In this document: piece by piece, positions 8,285 through 16,646 of the stretch
Layout: every line of letters begins with the position of its first letter
Numbering within the stretch: the first letter of the stretch is position 1
Assembly: GCF_000317595.1 (NCBI RefSeq)
Contig: NZ_AEJC01000189.1
Span: forward strand, 1-41,260
Reading direction: 5' to 3'
Source: Streptomyces ipomoeae 91-03
GTDB lineage: Bacteria > Actinomycetota > Actinomycetes > Streptomycetales > Streptomycetaceae
DNA: 41,260 bases
Notes under the pieces: generated by a model
Seen by the model: the letters and a program-made list of their open reading frames with translations, nothing else
Told to the model about the DNA's origin: nothing
Database searches by the model: none
Made by a program: the position numbers and the translations under genes

Positions 8285-9480
8285 ACGGTGGCACCTTCAG
8301 GTAGGGCTATGGCCTGGCGCCAGGGGGTGCGGGTGGCGATGGCCCGTTGCCAGGGACGGATGGCCTTGGGTGGCATGCCGACGGTCAGGACGCCGGTGAG
8401 GTGGTCGCCGGTGCGGTAGACGGCGGTGAACTTCCGTTCCGCCAGGCTTCCTTCGGCGATCTGCACCTCGTCGTGGCCGCGGAGGTGGCCGTATGCGCGG
8501 ATCTTCATGTCGTACTGGTCGGACCAGAAGTAGGGGACGGGCGCGAACGGCCGCCGCGCGCCGAGGAGGTTGCGGGCGGCGGCCATGCCCTGCTCGGTGG
8601 CGTTGGTGCGGTGCTCGATGCGCATCGAGGTGTCGAAGAGCGGGTTGTGCCAGCGCGCCACGTCGCCTGCGCCGTACACCCCGGGCGCGGCGGCGCAGAA
8701 CTCGTCGCAGACCAGCCCGTCGTCGACGGACAGCCCGCTGCCGGCCAGCCACTCGGTGTTGGGCCGCGAGCCGATGGCCACCAGCACCGTCTCGGCCTCG
8801 GCCACGGTGCCGTCGGCCAGCCGTACGCCGCCCGGGACGACCTCGGACACACCAGTGCCGGTGCGCAGGTCCACGCCGTGGTCGAGGTGGGTCTGGGCGA
8901 GGACGCGGCCGACGTCCTCGCCGACCGCGTGGGCCAGCGGGACCGGGGCGGGTTCGAGGAGGGTCACGTGGGTGCCCAGGCCGGCCGCGACCGCGGCGGC
9001 CTCTGCGCCGAGGAACCCGGCGCCGACGACGGCCAGGGTGCGGCCGGGGCCGAGGCGGTCCTTGAGGGCGAGGGCGTCGTCGAGGGTGCGCAGGGTGTGG
9101 GCCGGGGTGCCGGGCAGGTGGCGGGGCCGTACGCCGGTGGCCACGATCAGGCCGTCGTACGGCACCTCCGTGTCGTCGGACAGCAGCACCGTCCGGGCCG
9201 CGATGTCCGCTCCGATGGCCTTGTGGCCGTATCGGGTGTCGAGGTCGAGGGCGTCGAGGTCGGACGGGGTGCGCAGGGGGAGCCGTTCGGGGGACCAGGC
9301 GCCGGAGAGGATCTCCTTGGACAGGGGCGGCCGGTCGTAGGGGGCGGTGGGTTCGTCGCCGATGAGGGTGAGGGGGCCGGTGTGGCCGCTGCGACGGAGG
9401 GTTTCGGCGGCGGCCAGGCCGGCCGCGGAGGCTCCGACGATGACGACGCGGCCCGTCGCGCCGGTCGTGGTCGCGTTCAC
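8281..9480 (-). CDS. FAD-dependent ferredoxin reductase (P450 redox partner)
   Basis: 399-residue NAD(P)H:ferredoxin oxidoreductase of the class used with bacterial P450s and Rieske oxygenases. It takes electrons from NAD(P)H through FAD to the adjacent ferredoxin. Visible features: N-terminal FAD-binding [18 protein letters not shown]; the [10 protein letters not shown] element; a second Rossmann motif [17 protein letters not shown] near res 150 for NAD(P)[15 protein letters not shown] near res 280 for the FAD ribityl; and a C-terminal reductase domain. GTG 9480 is chosen because it overlaps the ferredoxin stop (GTGA), giving translational coupling; the open frame upstream lies in the ferredoxin gene. 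All motifs look intact. Its cytoplasmic partner is the ferredoxin at 9477-9674. Confidence 0.93.
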   Translation of the reverse strand: MNATTTGATGRVVIVGASAAGLAAAETLRRSGHTGPLTLIGDEPTAPYDRPPLSKEILSGAWSPERLPLRTPSDLDALDLDTRYGHKAIGADIAARTVLLSDDTEVPYDGLIVATGVRPRHLPGTPAHTLRTLDDALALKDRLGPGRTLAVVGAGFLGAEAAAVAAGLGTHVTLLEPAPVPLAHAVGEDVGRVLAQTHLDHGVDLRTGTGVSEVVPGGVRLADGTVAEAETVLVAIGSRPNTEWLAGSGLSVDDGLVCDEFCAAAPGVYGAGDVARWHNPLFDTSMRIEHRTNATEQGMAAARNLLGARRPFAPVPYFWSDQYDMKIRAYGHLRGHDEVQIAEGSLAERKFTAVYRTGDHLTGVLTVGMPPKAIRPWQRAIATRTPWRQAIALPEGATV

Positions 9481-9674
9481 GACTCCACCAGCCGGATCGC
9501 CGCCGCGGGGCACACCGTGGCGGACTCGCGGACGGCGTCGTGGAGTTCGTTCGATGGGGCCTCGTCGAGGAGGACGACCGTGCCGTCCTCCTCTCGCTGG
9601 TCGAAGACGTCCGGGGCGAGCATCACGCACTGGCCCGAGGCGACACACTTGGGGACGTCGACTTCTACACGCAT
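9477..9674 (-). CDS. [3Fe-4S] ferredoxin
   Basis: 65-residue single-cluster ferredoxin that carries electrons from the reductase (next gene) to the P450 (previous gene). The cluster ligands follow the P450-partner pattern: CVASGQC early, and ATVCPAAAI near the end. One of the usual four Cys positions is non-Cys, which is typical of [3Fe-4S] ferredoxins such as SoyB. The acidic middle (DQREEDGTVVLLDE) is typical of the family. ATG 9674 has GGGAAG upstream; the stop overlaps the next GTG by four bases. There is a 44-bp gap to the P450 stop, so the three genes form one transcript. Confidence 0.92.
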   Translation of the reverse strand: MRVEVDVPKCVASGQCVMLAPDVFDQREEDGTVVLLDEAPSNELHDAVRESATVCPAAAIRLVES

Positions 9675-9718
9675 GGCGGTTCTTCCCTGCTCTTCGTGGG
9701 GGGATCGGTGGGGTCTGG

Positions 9719-10921
9719 TCACCAGGTGACGGGCAGTTCGCGGACGCCGTAGACGGCGGTGTCCTGCTTGAAGGCGATCTTCTCCGGCGGTACGGCGATC
9801 TTCAACCCGGGAAGCTTGCGGAAGAGTTCGGGCAGGACGATCTGGAGTTCGGCGCGGGCCAGGGGCTGGCCGAGGCACTGGTGGATGCCGTAGCCGAAGG
9901 CGAGGTGCCGGCGGGCGTTGGCGCGGGCCAGGTCGAGGTCGTCGGGGGCGGTGAAGAAGTCCGGGTCACGGTTGGCGACGTTGATGGAGATGATCACGCC
10001 CTCACCCGCGCGGATGGTGACGCCGCCGACGGTGACGTCCTCAAGGGCGGTGCGACGCAGCCCGAAGTGCACGATGGTGAGGTAGCGCAGGAGTTCCTCC
10101 ACCGCGACCGCCACCTGGTCCGGTCCGCCCAACAGGTACGGGATCTGGTCGGGGTTCTCCAGCAGGGTGATGGTGCTCAGGGCGATCATGTTCGCGGTCG
10201 TCTCGTGCCCGGCGAACAGCAGGAAGGCGCTCAGGTCGGCGGCGTCCTGGTCGGTGATGACGCCCTCGTCCGCCTGAGCGGTGAGCCGGGTGATCACGTC
10301 GTCGCCGGGCGTGGCGCGCTTGGCCCGCACGAGTCCCAGCAGATACTCGCCGAGTTCGGCGAAGGCCCGGGTGGACTCCTGCGCGGTGGTAGTCCTGTCG
10401 ACGAGGACCTTCGACTGTTCCTGGAAGAACGCGTGGTCCTCGTAGGGCACGCCCAGCAGTTCGCAGATCACCAGGGACGGCAGCGGCAGCGAGAAGTGCT
10501 CCACGAGGTCGACGGGGCCCCGCGACTCGGTGAGGTCACTGAGGAGTTCGCCGGTCAGGCGGGCGATGCCCGGGCGCAGCGCGTCGATCCGTTTGACCAT
10601 GAACTCCCGGGTCAGGGTGCGCCGCATCGTCGCGTGGATGGGGTCGTCGTACTGCTGGAAGAAGCCGCGCGGGCCCTGCGACTGGCCTTCCCTGTCGTTG
10701 GGGGCGCCGGGGTGGGTCGGATCGGTGCTGAAAGCCGGGCTGCCCAGCACGGTCCGGGCGTCCTCCCAGCGGGTCACCAGCCATGGGCTGACCCGCCCTC
10801 CCAGAGAGACCCGGGTTACGGGCTGCTCCTCCCGCAGCCGGGCGTACACGGGCGGTGGGTCCAGGGGCGCGTCCTTCGGGCGGGCGAGTACGAACGCGGG
10901 GCTGGACGAAGTGGGGGGCAT
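9719..10921 (-). CDS. Cytochrome P450 (CYP105/107-like)
   Basis: 400-residue soluble class I P450. Visible signatures: the I-helix oxygen-binding segment LLFAGHETTANM, the K-helix ExxR-type EELLRYL, and the heme-binding loop HLAFGYGIHQCLG with axial Cys349. The C-terminal tail is TAVYGVRELPVTW. It heads an operon with its own ferredoxin and reductase, so it should be a self-sufficient three-component hydroxylase once expressed. Substrate unknown: the gene is outside the PKS cluster and next to a TetR regulator, so detoxification/catabolism or a lost pathway are both possible. It starts at ATG 10921 within 25 bp of the first TetR-type palindrome. Its C-terminal segment resembles that of the PKS-cluster P450 at 33271. 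Confidence 0.95.
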   Translation of the reverse strand: MPPTSSSPAFVLARPKDAPLDPPPVYARLREEQPVTRVSLGGRVSPWLVTRWEDARTVLGSPAFSTDPTHPGAPNDREGQSQGPRGFFQQYDDPIHATMRRTLTREFMVKRIDALRPGIARLTGELLSDLTESRGPVDLVEHFSLPLPSLVICELLGVPYEDHAFFQEQSKVLVDRTTTAQESTRAFAELGEYLLGLVRAKRATPGDDVITRLTAQADEGVITDQDAADLSAFLLFAGHETTANMIALSTITLLENPDQIPYLLGGPDQVAVAVEELLRYLTIVHFGLRRTALEDVTVGGVTIRAGEGVIISINVANRDPDFFTAPDDLDLARANARRHLAFGYGIHQCLGQPLARAELQIVLPELFRKLPGLKIAVPPEKIAFKQDTAVYGVRELPVTW

Positions 10922-10943
10922 GACTGCTCCTTTCCGCCTTCTG

Positions 10944-10988
10944 CTAACGGCGTTAGGTGATCTCGCGTCGTTAGATTAACGGCGTTAG
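10944..10988. promoter_or_regulatory. Two TetR-type operator palindromes in the P450/tetR divergent promoter
   Basis: CTAACGGCGTTAG (10944-10956) is a palindrome with a central G. A near copy, TTAACGGCGTTAG, lies at 10976-10988, 32 bp (about three helical turns) away. A half-site (GTTAG) sits between them at 10970-10974. They lie directly upstream of the P450 start on one side and the TetR gene on the other. This is the layout expected for autorepression plus repression of the P450 operon. Confidence 0.7.
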
Positions 10989-11053
10989 GCGAAGAGTGGA
11001 GCACGAAATTCCGGCCAGTCGGGCGGGTAATGTGCGGGCGGTGAGGAGGCGAC

Positions 11054-11702
11054 ATGGAAGCGCACGCCAAGCGGGTGCCCAACGCTCGGGGTGAAGGGGA
11101 TCGCTACGCAAGAGATTTTGGACGCGGCCACCCACATCCTGGAGGAGACGGGCCGCGAGAGCGCGCTCTCCCTGCGCGGAGTCGCCCGCGAGGTCGGCAT
11201 CGCCGCCCCCAGCATCTACCTGCACTTCAAGGACAAGACCGAACTGGTCTCGACGGTGCTCGATGCCGTCTACCGCACACTGGCCGTGGCGATGGGCGAG
11301 GCCGGCGAGAAGGCCGTCGCGGCCGGCGCGGACCCGTACGGGCGGATCCGCGCCACTGTCGCCGCCTACCGCCGGTTCGCCCTCGACAAGCCCCGCCGTT
11401 ACCGGCTGATGTTCAGCCTCGAATACGAGCCCCGGCGCAGGCCCGATCCCGACGAACCCCTCAGCACCGTGCTCGGGGCGTGGACCGAGGCCGTGGAGGT
11501 GTACCTGGCGGCGGTGCGTCCCGAACTCCGTGCGGACGCACAGGTTCTGGGCATCCATCTGTGGACCGCTCTGCACGGCCAGTTGGTGCTGTGGCGCACT
11601 CTTCCCGCCGCGCACACCCACAGCGAGGACATTCTGGTCGAGCTGGAGGAGTCCCTGCTGAGGCGGCTGCTCCCCGGCCCGGAAGGGCACGGAACGCGGT
11701 AG
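11054..11702 (+). CDS. TetR/AcrR-family transcriptional regulator, N-terminus possibly frameshifted
   Basis: DNA-binding repressor with a TetR helix-turn-helix: EILDAATHILEETGRESALSL, then VAREVGIAAPSIYLHFKDKTELV. A C-terminal TetR_C/WHG-type ligand domain follows (YRLMFSLEYEP, LHGQLVLWRTLP). Two starts are possible. ATG 11054 has an excellent GAGGAGG site and encodes a typical lead (MEAHAKRVPNARGEGDR), but reaches the HTH frame only if one base near 11110 is extra. GTG 11091 is in frame with the rest but has no ribosome-binding site and drops that lead (11091-11702, 203 residues). I infer a true start at 11054 with a one-base error or mutation. It is divergent from the P450 operon and probably represses it through the paired palindromes. 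Confidence 0.85.
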
Positions 11703-11832
11703 TAACCGGTGTCGCGGGTGGGCCCCGCTCCGGAAGGCGGTCCTGCTGTCCGATCCTTGATGCCGTGGTCACTGCCCGCGGACAGCGGCTGGTCATGGGG
11801 CTGTGCGCCGTCGCGGCTTTCAGCCGGGGGAG

Positions 11833-12210
11833 TCAGCAGATGATGTCGCCCGGGCTGACGCCGGTTCCGGGGTCGAGCAGGTGGATGGTGCCGTCGCCGT
11901 CCTGCGCGCCCAGCACAAGGAACTCGCTCTTGAAACCGGCGATGCGCTTGGACCCGAGGTTGACCGTGCCGACGACGAGGCGGTCCTGGAGCTCTTCCCG
12001 GCTGTAGTCGGTGACCTGGGCGCTCGTGCGCAGGGTGCCGATCTCGCCGCCGAAGTCGACGGTGAGTTTCCACGCCGGCCGGCGGGCCTCGGGGAACGCC
12101 TCGACGTCGGTGACGCGGCCCACGCGGATGTCGACCGCGAAGAACCGGTCCGGGGAGGTGTGGGGCTTGGCGGCGGGCTGAGTGGTCGGTGCGGGGGAGG
12201 TGTTCGACAT
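11833..12210 (-). CDS. CsaA/EMAP-like tRNA-binding domain protein
   Basis: 125-residue protein made of one OB-fold tRNA-binding domain, as in CsaA and the C-terminus of MetRS. Key stretch: FFAVDIRVGRVTDVEAFPEA, then KLTVDFGGEIGTLRTSAQ, VVGTVNLGSKRIAGFKSEFL and a terminal VSPGDII. The Lys/Arg-rich 'NLGSKRIAGFKSE' strand is the conserved RNA-contacting part. The first ~20 residues are a Thr/Pro/Ala-rich tail. It functions as a dimer in known members, as a tRNA binder or export chaperone. It is 34 bp downstream of the aminotransferase stop, so probably cotranscribed. Convergent with tetR; the 130-bp gap shows no convincing terminator. Confidence 0.85.
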   Translation of the reverse strand: MSNTSPAPTTQPAAKPHTSPDRFFAVDIRVGRVTDVEAFPEARRPAWKLTVDFGGEIGTLRTSAQVTDYSREELQDRLVVGTVNLGSKRIAGFKSEFLVLGAQDGDGTIHLLDPGTGVSPGDIIC

Positions 12211-12244
12211 GTGCTGGTCCTTGGTGTGTGAGAGGGGGAGCTGG

Positions 12245-13630
12245 TCAGCGGCCGTCGAGGAAGTGGCGGTCCGCGTCGGTGAGGGCCTGGCCCAGCAGGT
12301 CGACGATGTGGTCGAGTTCCTCCTGGGTGGCGATCAGGGGCGGAGCGATCTGCACGACCGGGTCGCCTCGGTCGTCCGCGCGGGCCAGGAGTCCGAGGTC
12401 GCGCATGCGCGCGGGGAGGAACTTCTTGACGAGTTCGTTCTTGCGGTCGGTGTCGAAGCGTCGGCCGTCCGGGCCGTCGACGAGTTCGAGGGCCCGGAAG
12501 AAGCCGTCGCCGCGTAGGTCTCCGACGATGCTCAGTTCGGTCAGTTCTGTGAGCCGCTTCTGCAGGTGTCCGGTCAGGGACCGGACGTTGTCCAGGACAC
12601 CGTCGCGTTCGAAGATGTCGAGGTTGGTCAGGGCGGTGGCGGCGGCGACCGGGTGTCCGGCGAAGGTCAGCCCGTGCAGAAGGGTCACGCCGTCCTCGTA
12701 GAAGGGCTCGGCCACCTTGTCGGACACCAGGACCGCGCCGAGCGTGGCGTAGGACGAGGTGAGCCCCTTGGCCGTGGTGATCATGTCGGGGACGGCGCCG
12801 TACTTGGACACCGCGAAGTACTCGCCGATCCGGCCGAAGCCGGTGATGACCTCGGCGGCGACCAGGAGGAAGCCGTACCGGTCCGCCATCGCCCGCAGGC
12901 CCGCCCAGTAACCCGCCGGGGGAGTGAAGCAGCCGCCGGCGTTCTGTACGGGCTCGGCGATCAGCATGGCCACCCGCTCCGGGCCGGCCTCCAGCACCGC
13001 CGCCTCGGTCTCGGCCAGCAGCCGCCGGGTGAAGGCGTCCTCATCGGCGTCGGTGGTGCGGTAGCGGTTGGTGTTGGGTACGTGGGTCACCTCGAAGGCC
13101 GGGGCGCCGAAGGGCTCCTTGAGCGCCGGGATACCCGTCAGCGCGAGGGCGCCCATGGTCTGGCCGTGGTACGCGGTGCGGCGGGCGATGGCCTTGGTGC
13201 GTTGCGGCCGGCCCTGCGCCACGTGGTACATGCGGGCGAGCTTCCACGCGGACTCCACCGACTCCGAACCGCCGGACGTGAAGAAGACGCGGTTGATGCC
13301 GTCGGGGGCCAGGGCGGCGAGTCGTTCGGCCAGCTCGATGGCGGCGGGGTGCGCGGTGTTCCACAGGGTGCTGAACGGCAGGCGGTTCAGTTGCCGTTCG
13401 GCCGTTTTGGCGAACTCCGGTCCGTAGGAGTAGCCGAGTTGTGCGCAGAACAGGGCCGAGAGGCCGTCGATGTAGCGCTTGCCGACCGCGTCGTGGACGT
13501 AGACGCCTTCAGCCCGGTCGGGCAGGAACACTCCTTGGCCGTTGCGCAGGTTCGCGTGCCGGCCGAAGTGCAGGAGGAGGTGGTCGCGGGCGGCTGACTG
13601 GAGCCGGGCAGCCGGGGGCTGGTCGGTCAT
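12245..13630 (-). CDS. Class III (omega) aminotransferase, PLP-contacting Asp replaced by Ala
   Basis: 461-residue fold-type I PLP enzyme; members move an amino group between omega-amino acids or amines and pyruvate or 2-oxoglutarate. Full length, with family landmarks: GKRYIDGLSALFCAQLGYS at the N-terminus, FFTSGGSESVESAWKLAR (phosphate cup), TAYHGQTMGALALTG, MLIAEPVQNAGG and the Schiff-base lysine in MITTAKGLTSSY, then HGLTFAGHPVAAATAL. The motif that should read VADEVITGFGR reads VAAEVITGFGR. The Asp that salt-bridges the pyridine nitrogen of PLP is Ala (codon GCC at 12854-12856, one base from GAC). That should badly impair catalysis if real. First gene of a two-gene unit with the CsaA-like gene; its promoter side abuts an IS110 element. 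Confidence 0.92.
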   Translation of the reverse strand: MTDQPPAARLQSAARDHLLLHFGRHANLRNGQGVFLPDRAEGVYVHDAVGKRYIDGLSALFCAQLGYSYGPEFAKTAERQLNRLPFSTLWNTAHPAAIELAERLAALAPDGINRVFFTSGGSESVESAWKLARMYHVAQGRPQRTKAIARRTAYHGQTMGALALTGIPALKEPFGAPAFEVTHVPNTNRYRTTDADEDAFTRRLLAETEAAVLEAGPERVAMLIAEPVQNAGGCFTPPAGYWAGLRAMADRYGFLLVAAEVITGFGRIGEYFAVSKYGAVPDMITTAKGLTSSYATLGAVLVSDKVAEPFYEDGVTLLHGLTFAGHPVAAATALTNLDIFERDGVLDNVRSLTGHLQKRLTELTELSIVGDLRGDGFFRALELVDGPDGRRFDTDRKNELVKKFLPARMRDLGLLARADDRGDPVVQIAPPLIATQEELDHIVDLLGQALTDADRHFLDGR

Positions 13631-13639
13631 GAGGGGTCC

Positions 13640-13841
13640 TTAAGAATGTTGGGCGGTCCGGGAGGACCGGGTGTGGCTGATGAGGTGGTTGCCGTGGATG
13701 GCTCCCGGAGAATGGCCGCCCGGTCCTCCGGGACGCTCCGACTGCTGATTGAGAGCTGCGGGCATCGCTGGTTAAGGACCTGTCGGCGGAGTGTTCCTCG
13801 GGCCACGGAAGTGCGGGTCATGGCGGAACGGAGCGACGGGC
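13640..13841 (+). other. Left non-coding end of IS110 element 1: candidate bridge-RNA region and aminotransferase upstream DNA
   Basis: About 200 nt lie between the aminotransferase start and the IS110 transposase start with no gene. A 6-bp stem with GGGA loop (13654-13669, CGGTCC/GGACCG) is echoed in inverted form at 13719-13733 (CCCGGTCCTCCGGGA). IS110-group elements carry a structured bridge RNA in the long left non-coding end, and this region has the right place and size. The exact element boundary is not resolved. Confidence 0.4.
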
Positions 13842-15044
13842 TTGAGTACGGCTCACGGGCGGATATGGGTCGGCATCGACGCCGGCAAGGGGCACCACTG
13901 GGCGGTGGCGGTCAACACCGACGGCGAGACGGTGTTCTCGACGAAGGTGGTCAACGACGAGTCGCAGATCCTGACGCTCATAGCGGCAGCCCGGGAGAAG
14001 GCCGGCGAGGTGCGGTGGGCGGTGGACATCTCCGGCCGGGCCTCCGCCCTGTTGCTGGCCCTGCTCGTCGCGCACGGTCAGCAGGTCGTCTACGTGCCCG
14101 GCCGCACCGTCAACCGGATGACCGGCGCCTACCGGGGCGAGGGCAAGACCGATGCCAAGGACGCGCTCGTCATCGCCGATCAGGCCCGCGTGCGACGGGA
14201 CTTTGCTCCGATCGAGACCCCGCCGGAGCTGGTCTCCACGCTCCAGCTGCTGACCGGCTACCGGCGCGACCTGATCGCCGACCGGGTCCGGCTCATCAAC
14301 CGGCTGCGTGACCTGCTGGTGGGCATCTGCCCGGCTCTGGAGCGGGCTTTCGACTACTCCGCCGTCAAAGGCCCAGTGGTCATGCTGACCGAGTACCAGA
14401 CGCCGGCCGCCCTGCGGCGGATTGGCGTCAAGCGACTGACGACCTGGCTGGAGCGCCGAAAGGTCCGCGGAGCTGACACGATCGCGGCCAAGGCAGTCGA
14501 GGCCGCCCAGTCCCAGATGACCGCACTGCCCGGCGAGAGCCGGGCCGCGAAGCTGGTGCGCGACCTGGCCCACCAGCTCCTGGCACTGGACGAGCGGATC
14601 AAGGACAACGACCGGGAGATCCACGAGACCTTCCGCACCGACGACCGCGCCGAGATCATCGAGTCGATGCCCGGCATGGGTCCCATCCTGGGCGCCGAGT
14701 TCGTCGCCATCGTCGGTGACCTGTCCGGCTACCGCGACGCCGACCGGCTGGCCTCCCACGCCGGCCTGGCCCCAGTGCCCCGCGACTCCGGCCGCCGCAC
14801 CGGCAACTACCACCGGCCCAAGCACTACAGCCGGCGCCTGCGCTGGCTGTTCTATATGTCCGCGCAGTCCGCGATGATGCGGCCCGGCCCCTCGCGGGAC
14901 TACTACCTCAAGAAACGCGCGGAGGGGATGGTCCACACCCAGGCGTTCCTCTCGCTCGCCCGACGGCGCGTGAACGTGCTGTGGGCGATGCCGCGTGACA
15001 AGAGGCTGTTCACCCCCGTCCCGCCGGTCACGCAGGCGGCTTGA
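13842..15044 (+). CDS. IS110-family transposase (full length)
   Basis: 400-residue DEDD/RuvC-like plus serine recombinase of IS110 elements. The N-terminal RuvC-like domain has Asp in WVGIDAGKGHHWAVAV and the DxxD-type KTDAKDALVIADQ near res 105. The C-terminal Tnp20 domain has SMPGMGPILGAEFVAIVGDL and LASHAGLAPVPRDSGRR, where the recombinase Ser lies. Start taken as TTG 13842 in a STAHGRIWVG context; the upstream frame is in non-coding DNA. The gene looks intact. Its right flank (15045 onward) runs into an IS4-type fragment after only ~10 bp, so the right end is short, as usual for this family. Confidence 0.93.
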   Translation: MSTAHGRIWVGIDAGKGHHWAVAVNTDGETVFSTKVVNDESQILTLIAAAREKAGEVRWAVDISGRASALLLALLVAHGQQVVYVPGRTVNRMTGAYRGEGKTDAKDALVIADQARVRRDFAPIETPPELVSTLQLLTGYRRDLIADRVRLINRLRDLLVGICPALERAFDYSAVKGPVVMLTEYQTPAALRRIGVKRLTTWLERRKVRGADTIAAKAVEAAQSQMTALPGESRAAKLVRDLAHQLLALDERIKDNDREIHETFRTDDRAEIIESMPGMGPILGAEFVAIVGDLSGYRDADRLASHAGLAPVPRDSGRRTGNYHRPKHYSRRLRWLFYMSAQSAMMRPGPSRDYYLKKRAEGMVHTQAFLSLARRRVNVLWAMPRDKRLFTPVPPVTQAA

Positions 15045-15055
15045 CACGATCATTG

Positions 15056-15258
15056 AGATTCTCCCCCTCCGCGGTCGGCCCGAACACCGCGTCAAGGACC
15101 GTGCGGGTGCCGCAGGACACCAGCACCAGCAGCCGCAGTGCGGGATACCCCGAACCGCCGTTGTTGCAGCGGTGCTTGGTGTATTCGGCCAGGTTCGCCG
15201 GACTGTCGGGCACCGTCATCGTCGTGCCGTCGATCGCGCAGACCAGCAGCCCCGCCAC
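15056..15258 (-). pseudogene. IS4-type transposase middle fragment
   Basis: Reads GLLVCAIDGTTMTVPDSPAN, then YPALRLLVLVSCGTRTVLDA and GPTAEGE before meeting IS110 sequence. This is the first catalytic Asp region of an IS4-family (DDE) transposase. It continues, in order and on the same strand, from the N-terminal fragment at 16272-16646. The two may be halves of one element split by later insertions. Confidence 0.75.
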
Positions 15259-15273
15259 CAGGCGGATTCAAGG

Positions 15274-15377
15274 GGTCGTTGCAACATCGCTGATCATGCG
15301 GCTGTGGCGAGGAGTTTAGCGAGGCGCTGGGCTGGGGTTTCCCAGTCCAGCGTTTTGCGTGGGCGGCCAATGCCGCG
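15274..15377 (-). mobile_element. IS30-family 3' end fragment
   Basis: Minus-strand frame RPRKTLDWETPAQRLAKLL, a stop at 15294-15296, and then a terminal GTTGCAACGACCCC-type end. This is the C-terminus and terminal repeat side of IS30-family elements. The rest of the element is absent. From 15378 to 15496 there is no gene; it is probably the end of the next IS. Confidence 0.75.
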
Positions 15378-15496
15378 AAGTTAGGCGTTATCAGTGCACG
15401 TCAAGAGTGTGGCCGGGATCGTTGATTCCTCCTTCGCAGACGGTTCCCTCGGGTTAGTCAGGGACGGTTCGTGATGGCCTGCCCGAGTCCGAGGTC

Positions 15497-16270
15497 GTGT
15501 TGCGCAGTCGCTCTGTCTCCAGCGTTGTTGTACCCGCTGTCCCTGCCGCTGGCGAGGTGTTCGCCCCGGGACATCTGGGCGAGTTGACACGGTACGTTCC
15601 CGTCGAGTTGGTGGATGCGGTGCTGGAGGAGACAGGGACGGTCCAGCAGCGATTACGGTGCCTTCCATCGCGGGTGGGGATTTACTTCGTGCTCGCGCTG
15701 GGGCTGTTCCCGCACCTGGGCTATGCCAGGGTCTGGGACAAGCTGGTCGCGGGTCTGGCCGGGCTCCGCGTTCCGGTCCCGTCGGAGAAGGCGCTGCGTG
15801 ACCTGCGTCGCCGCCTGGGGCCCGCGCCGTTGAAGGCGTTGTTCGAGGTGGTCGCCGGGCCGCTGGCCCAGCCACGGACCCCAGGGGTGTGCTACCGGCG
15901 CTGGCGCACCGTCGCGTTCGACGGCTGCAACTCGCTCAAAGTGCCTGACGCAGACCGCAACCGGGGCTGGCTGGGCCGGGCCAAGCTCCATCTGGGCTGG
16001 GCCAGCTACCCCACGCTGCGGTTGATGACCTTGGTGGAGACCGGAAGCCGGGGTGTGCTCGGCGCCTGCTTCGGGCCCAAGCGGCACGGGGAGAACCACT
16101 ACGCCCGCCGCCTGCTGCACCTGCTGGGCCCCGACCAGCTGGTGCTGGCCGACCGCGGCTTCGACGACGGCAGGTTCCTGGCCCAGATCGCCGGGACAGG
16201 CGCGCAGTTCTTGGTGCGCCTGACCTCGCTGTGGCGCCTGCCGACTGGAGACCGCCTGCCGGACGGCTCC
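15497..16270 (+). pseudogene. IS4-type transposase, C-terminally truncated
   Basis: GTG start at 15497, then FAPGHLGELTRYVPVELVDA, LPSRVGIYFVLALGLFP, RTVAFDGCNSLKVPDADR (first catalytic Asp) and QLVLADRGFDDGRFL (second Asp). It ends abruptly after GDRLPDGS, where sequence from an opposing IS4 copy begins. The third DDE residue (Glu) and C-terminus are missing, so it is inactive. It is a different copy from the minus-strand fragments, with clearly diverged sequence. Confidence 0.85.
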
Positions 16271-16271
16271 G

Positions 16272-16646
16272 GGGGTGCCGATTCCAGCGGCAGGGCCGCG
16301 CAGCAGGCCGAACAGCCAGCGCAGGGGCACAGGCCCCCACCCGTCTGCGGGCCTGTGCCAAGGCACCGCCGGTCGGATCCGCGACCGGCAGGCCGTCCAG
16401 GCCGGCGGTCAGCCGCTGCCACACCTGCCGCCAGCCCTGCCCGGGGAACAGACACCCGGCCAGCAGCAGATACACCACAACCCGGGACGGCAGGTCCCGC
16501 ACCCGGGCCTGCACCCTGCCGGTCTGTGCCAGCGCCTCGTCGACCATCTCGAACGGGACAACACGCGTCAACTCGCCGAGATGGCCGGGCGCGAACGCCC
16601 CTGCAGCAACAGCAACCTCACGAGAGATGACAGACTGAGCACCCAC
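16272..16646 (-). pseudogene. IS4-type transposase N-terminal fragment, frameshifted
   Basis: Starts at 16646 (SREVAVAAGAFAPGHLGELT), then LPSRVVVYLLLAGCLFPGQG. A one-base frameshift in a G run near 16350 separates QARRRVG from PLRWLFGLLRGPAAG. It ends at GIGTPG where it meets the plus-strand copy. Its missing continuation (GLLVCAIDGTT) lies ~1 kb away at 15258-15056. Confidence 0.8.

Noticed and set aside
7468..8304. Plus-strand gene downstream of the consensus promoter
   Set aside because: The long frame is antisense to the SDR pseudogene and Gly/Arg-rich, with no ribosome-binding site.
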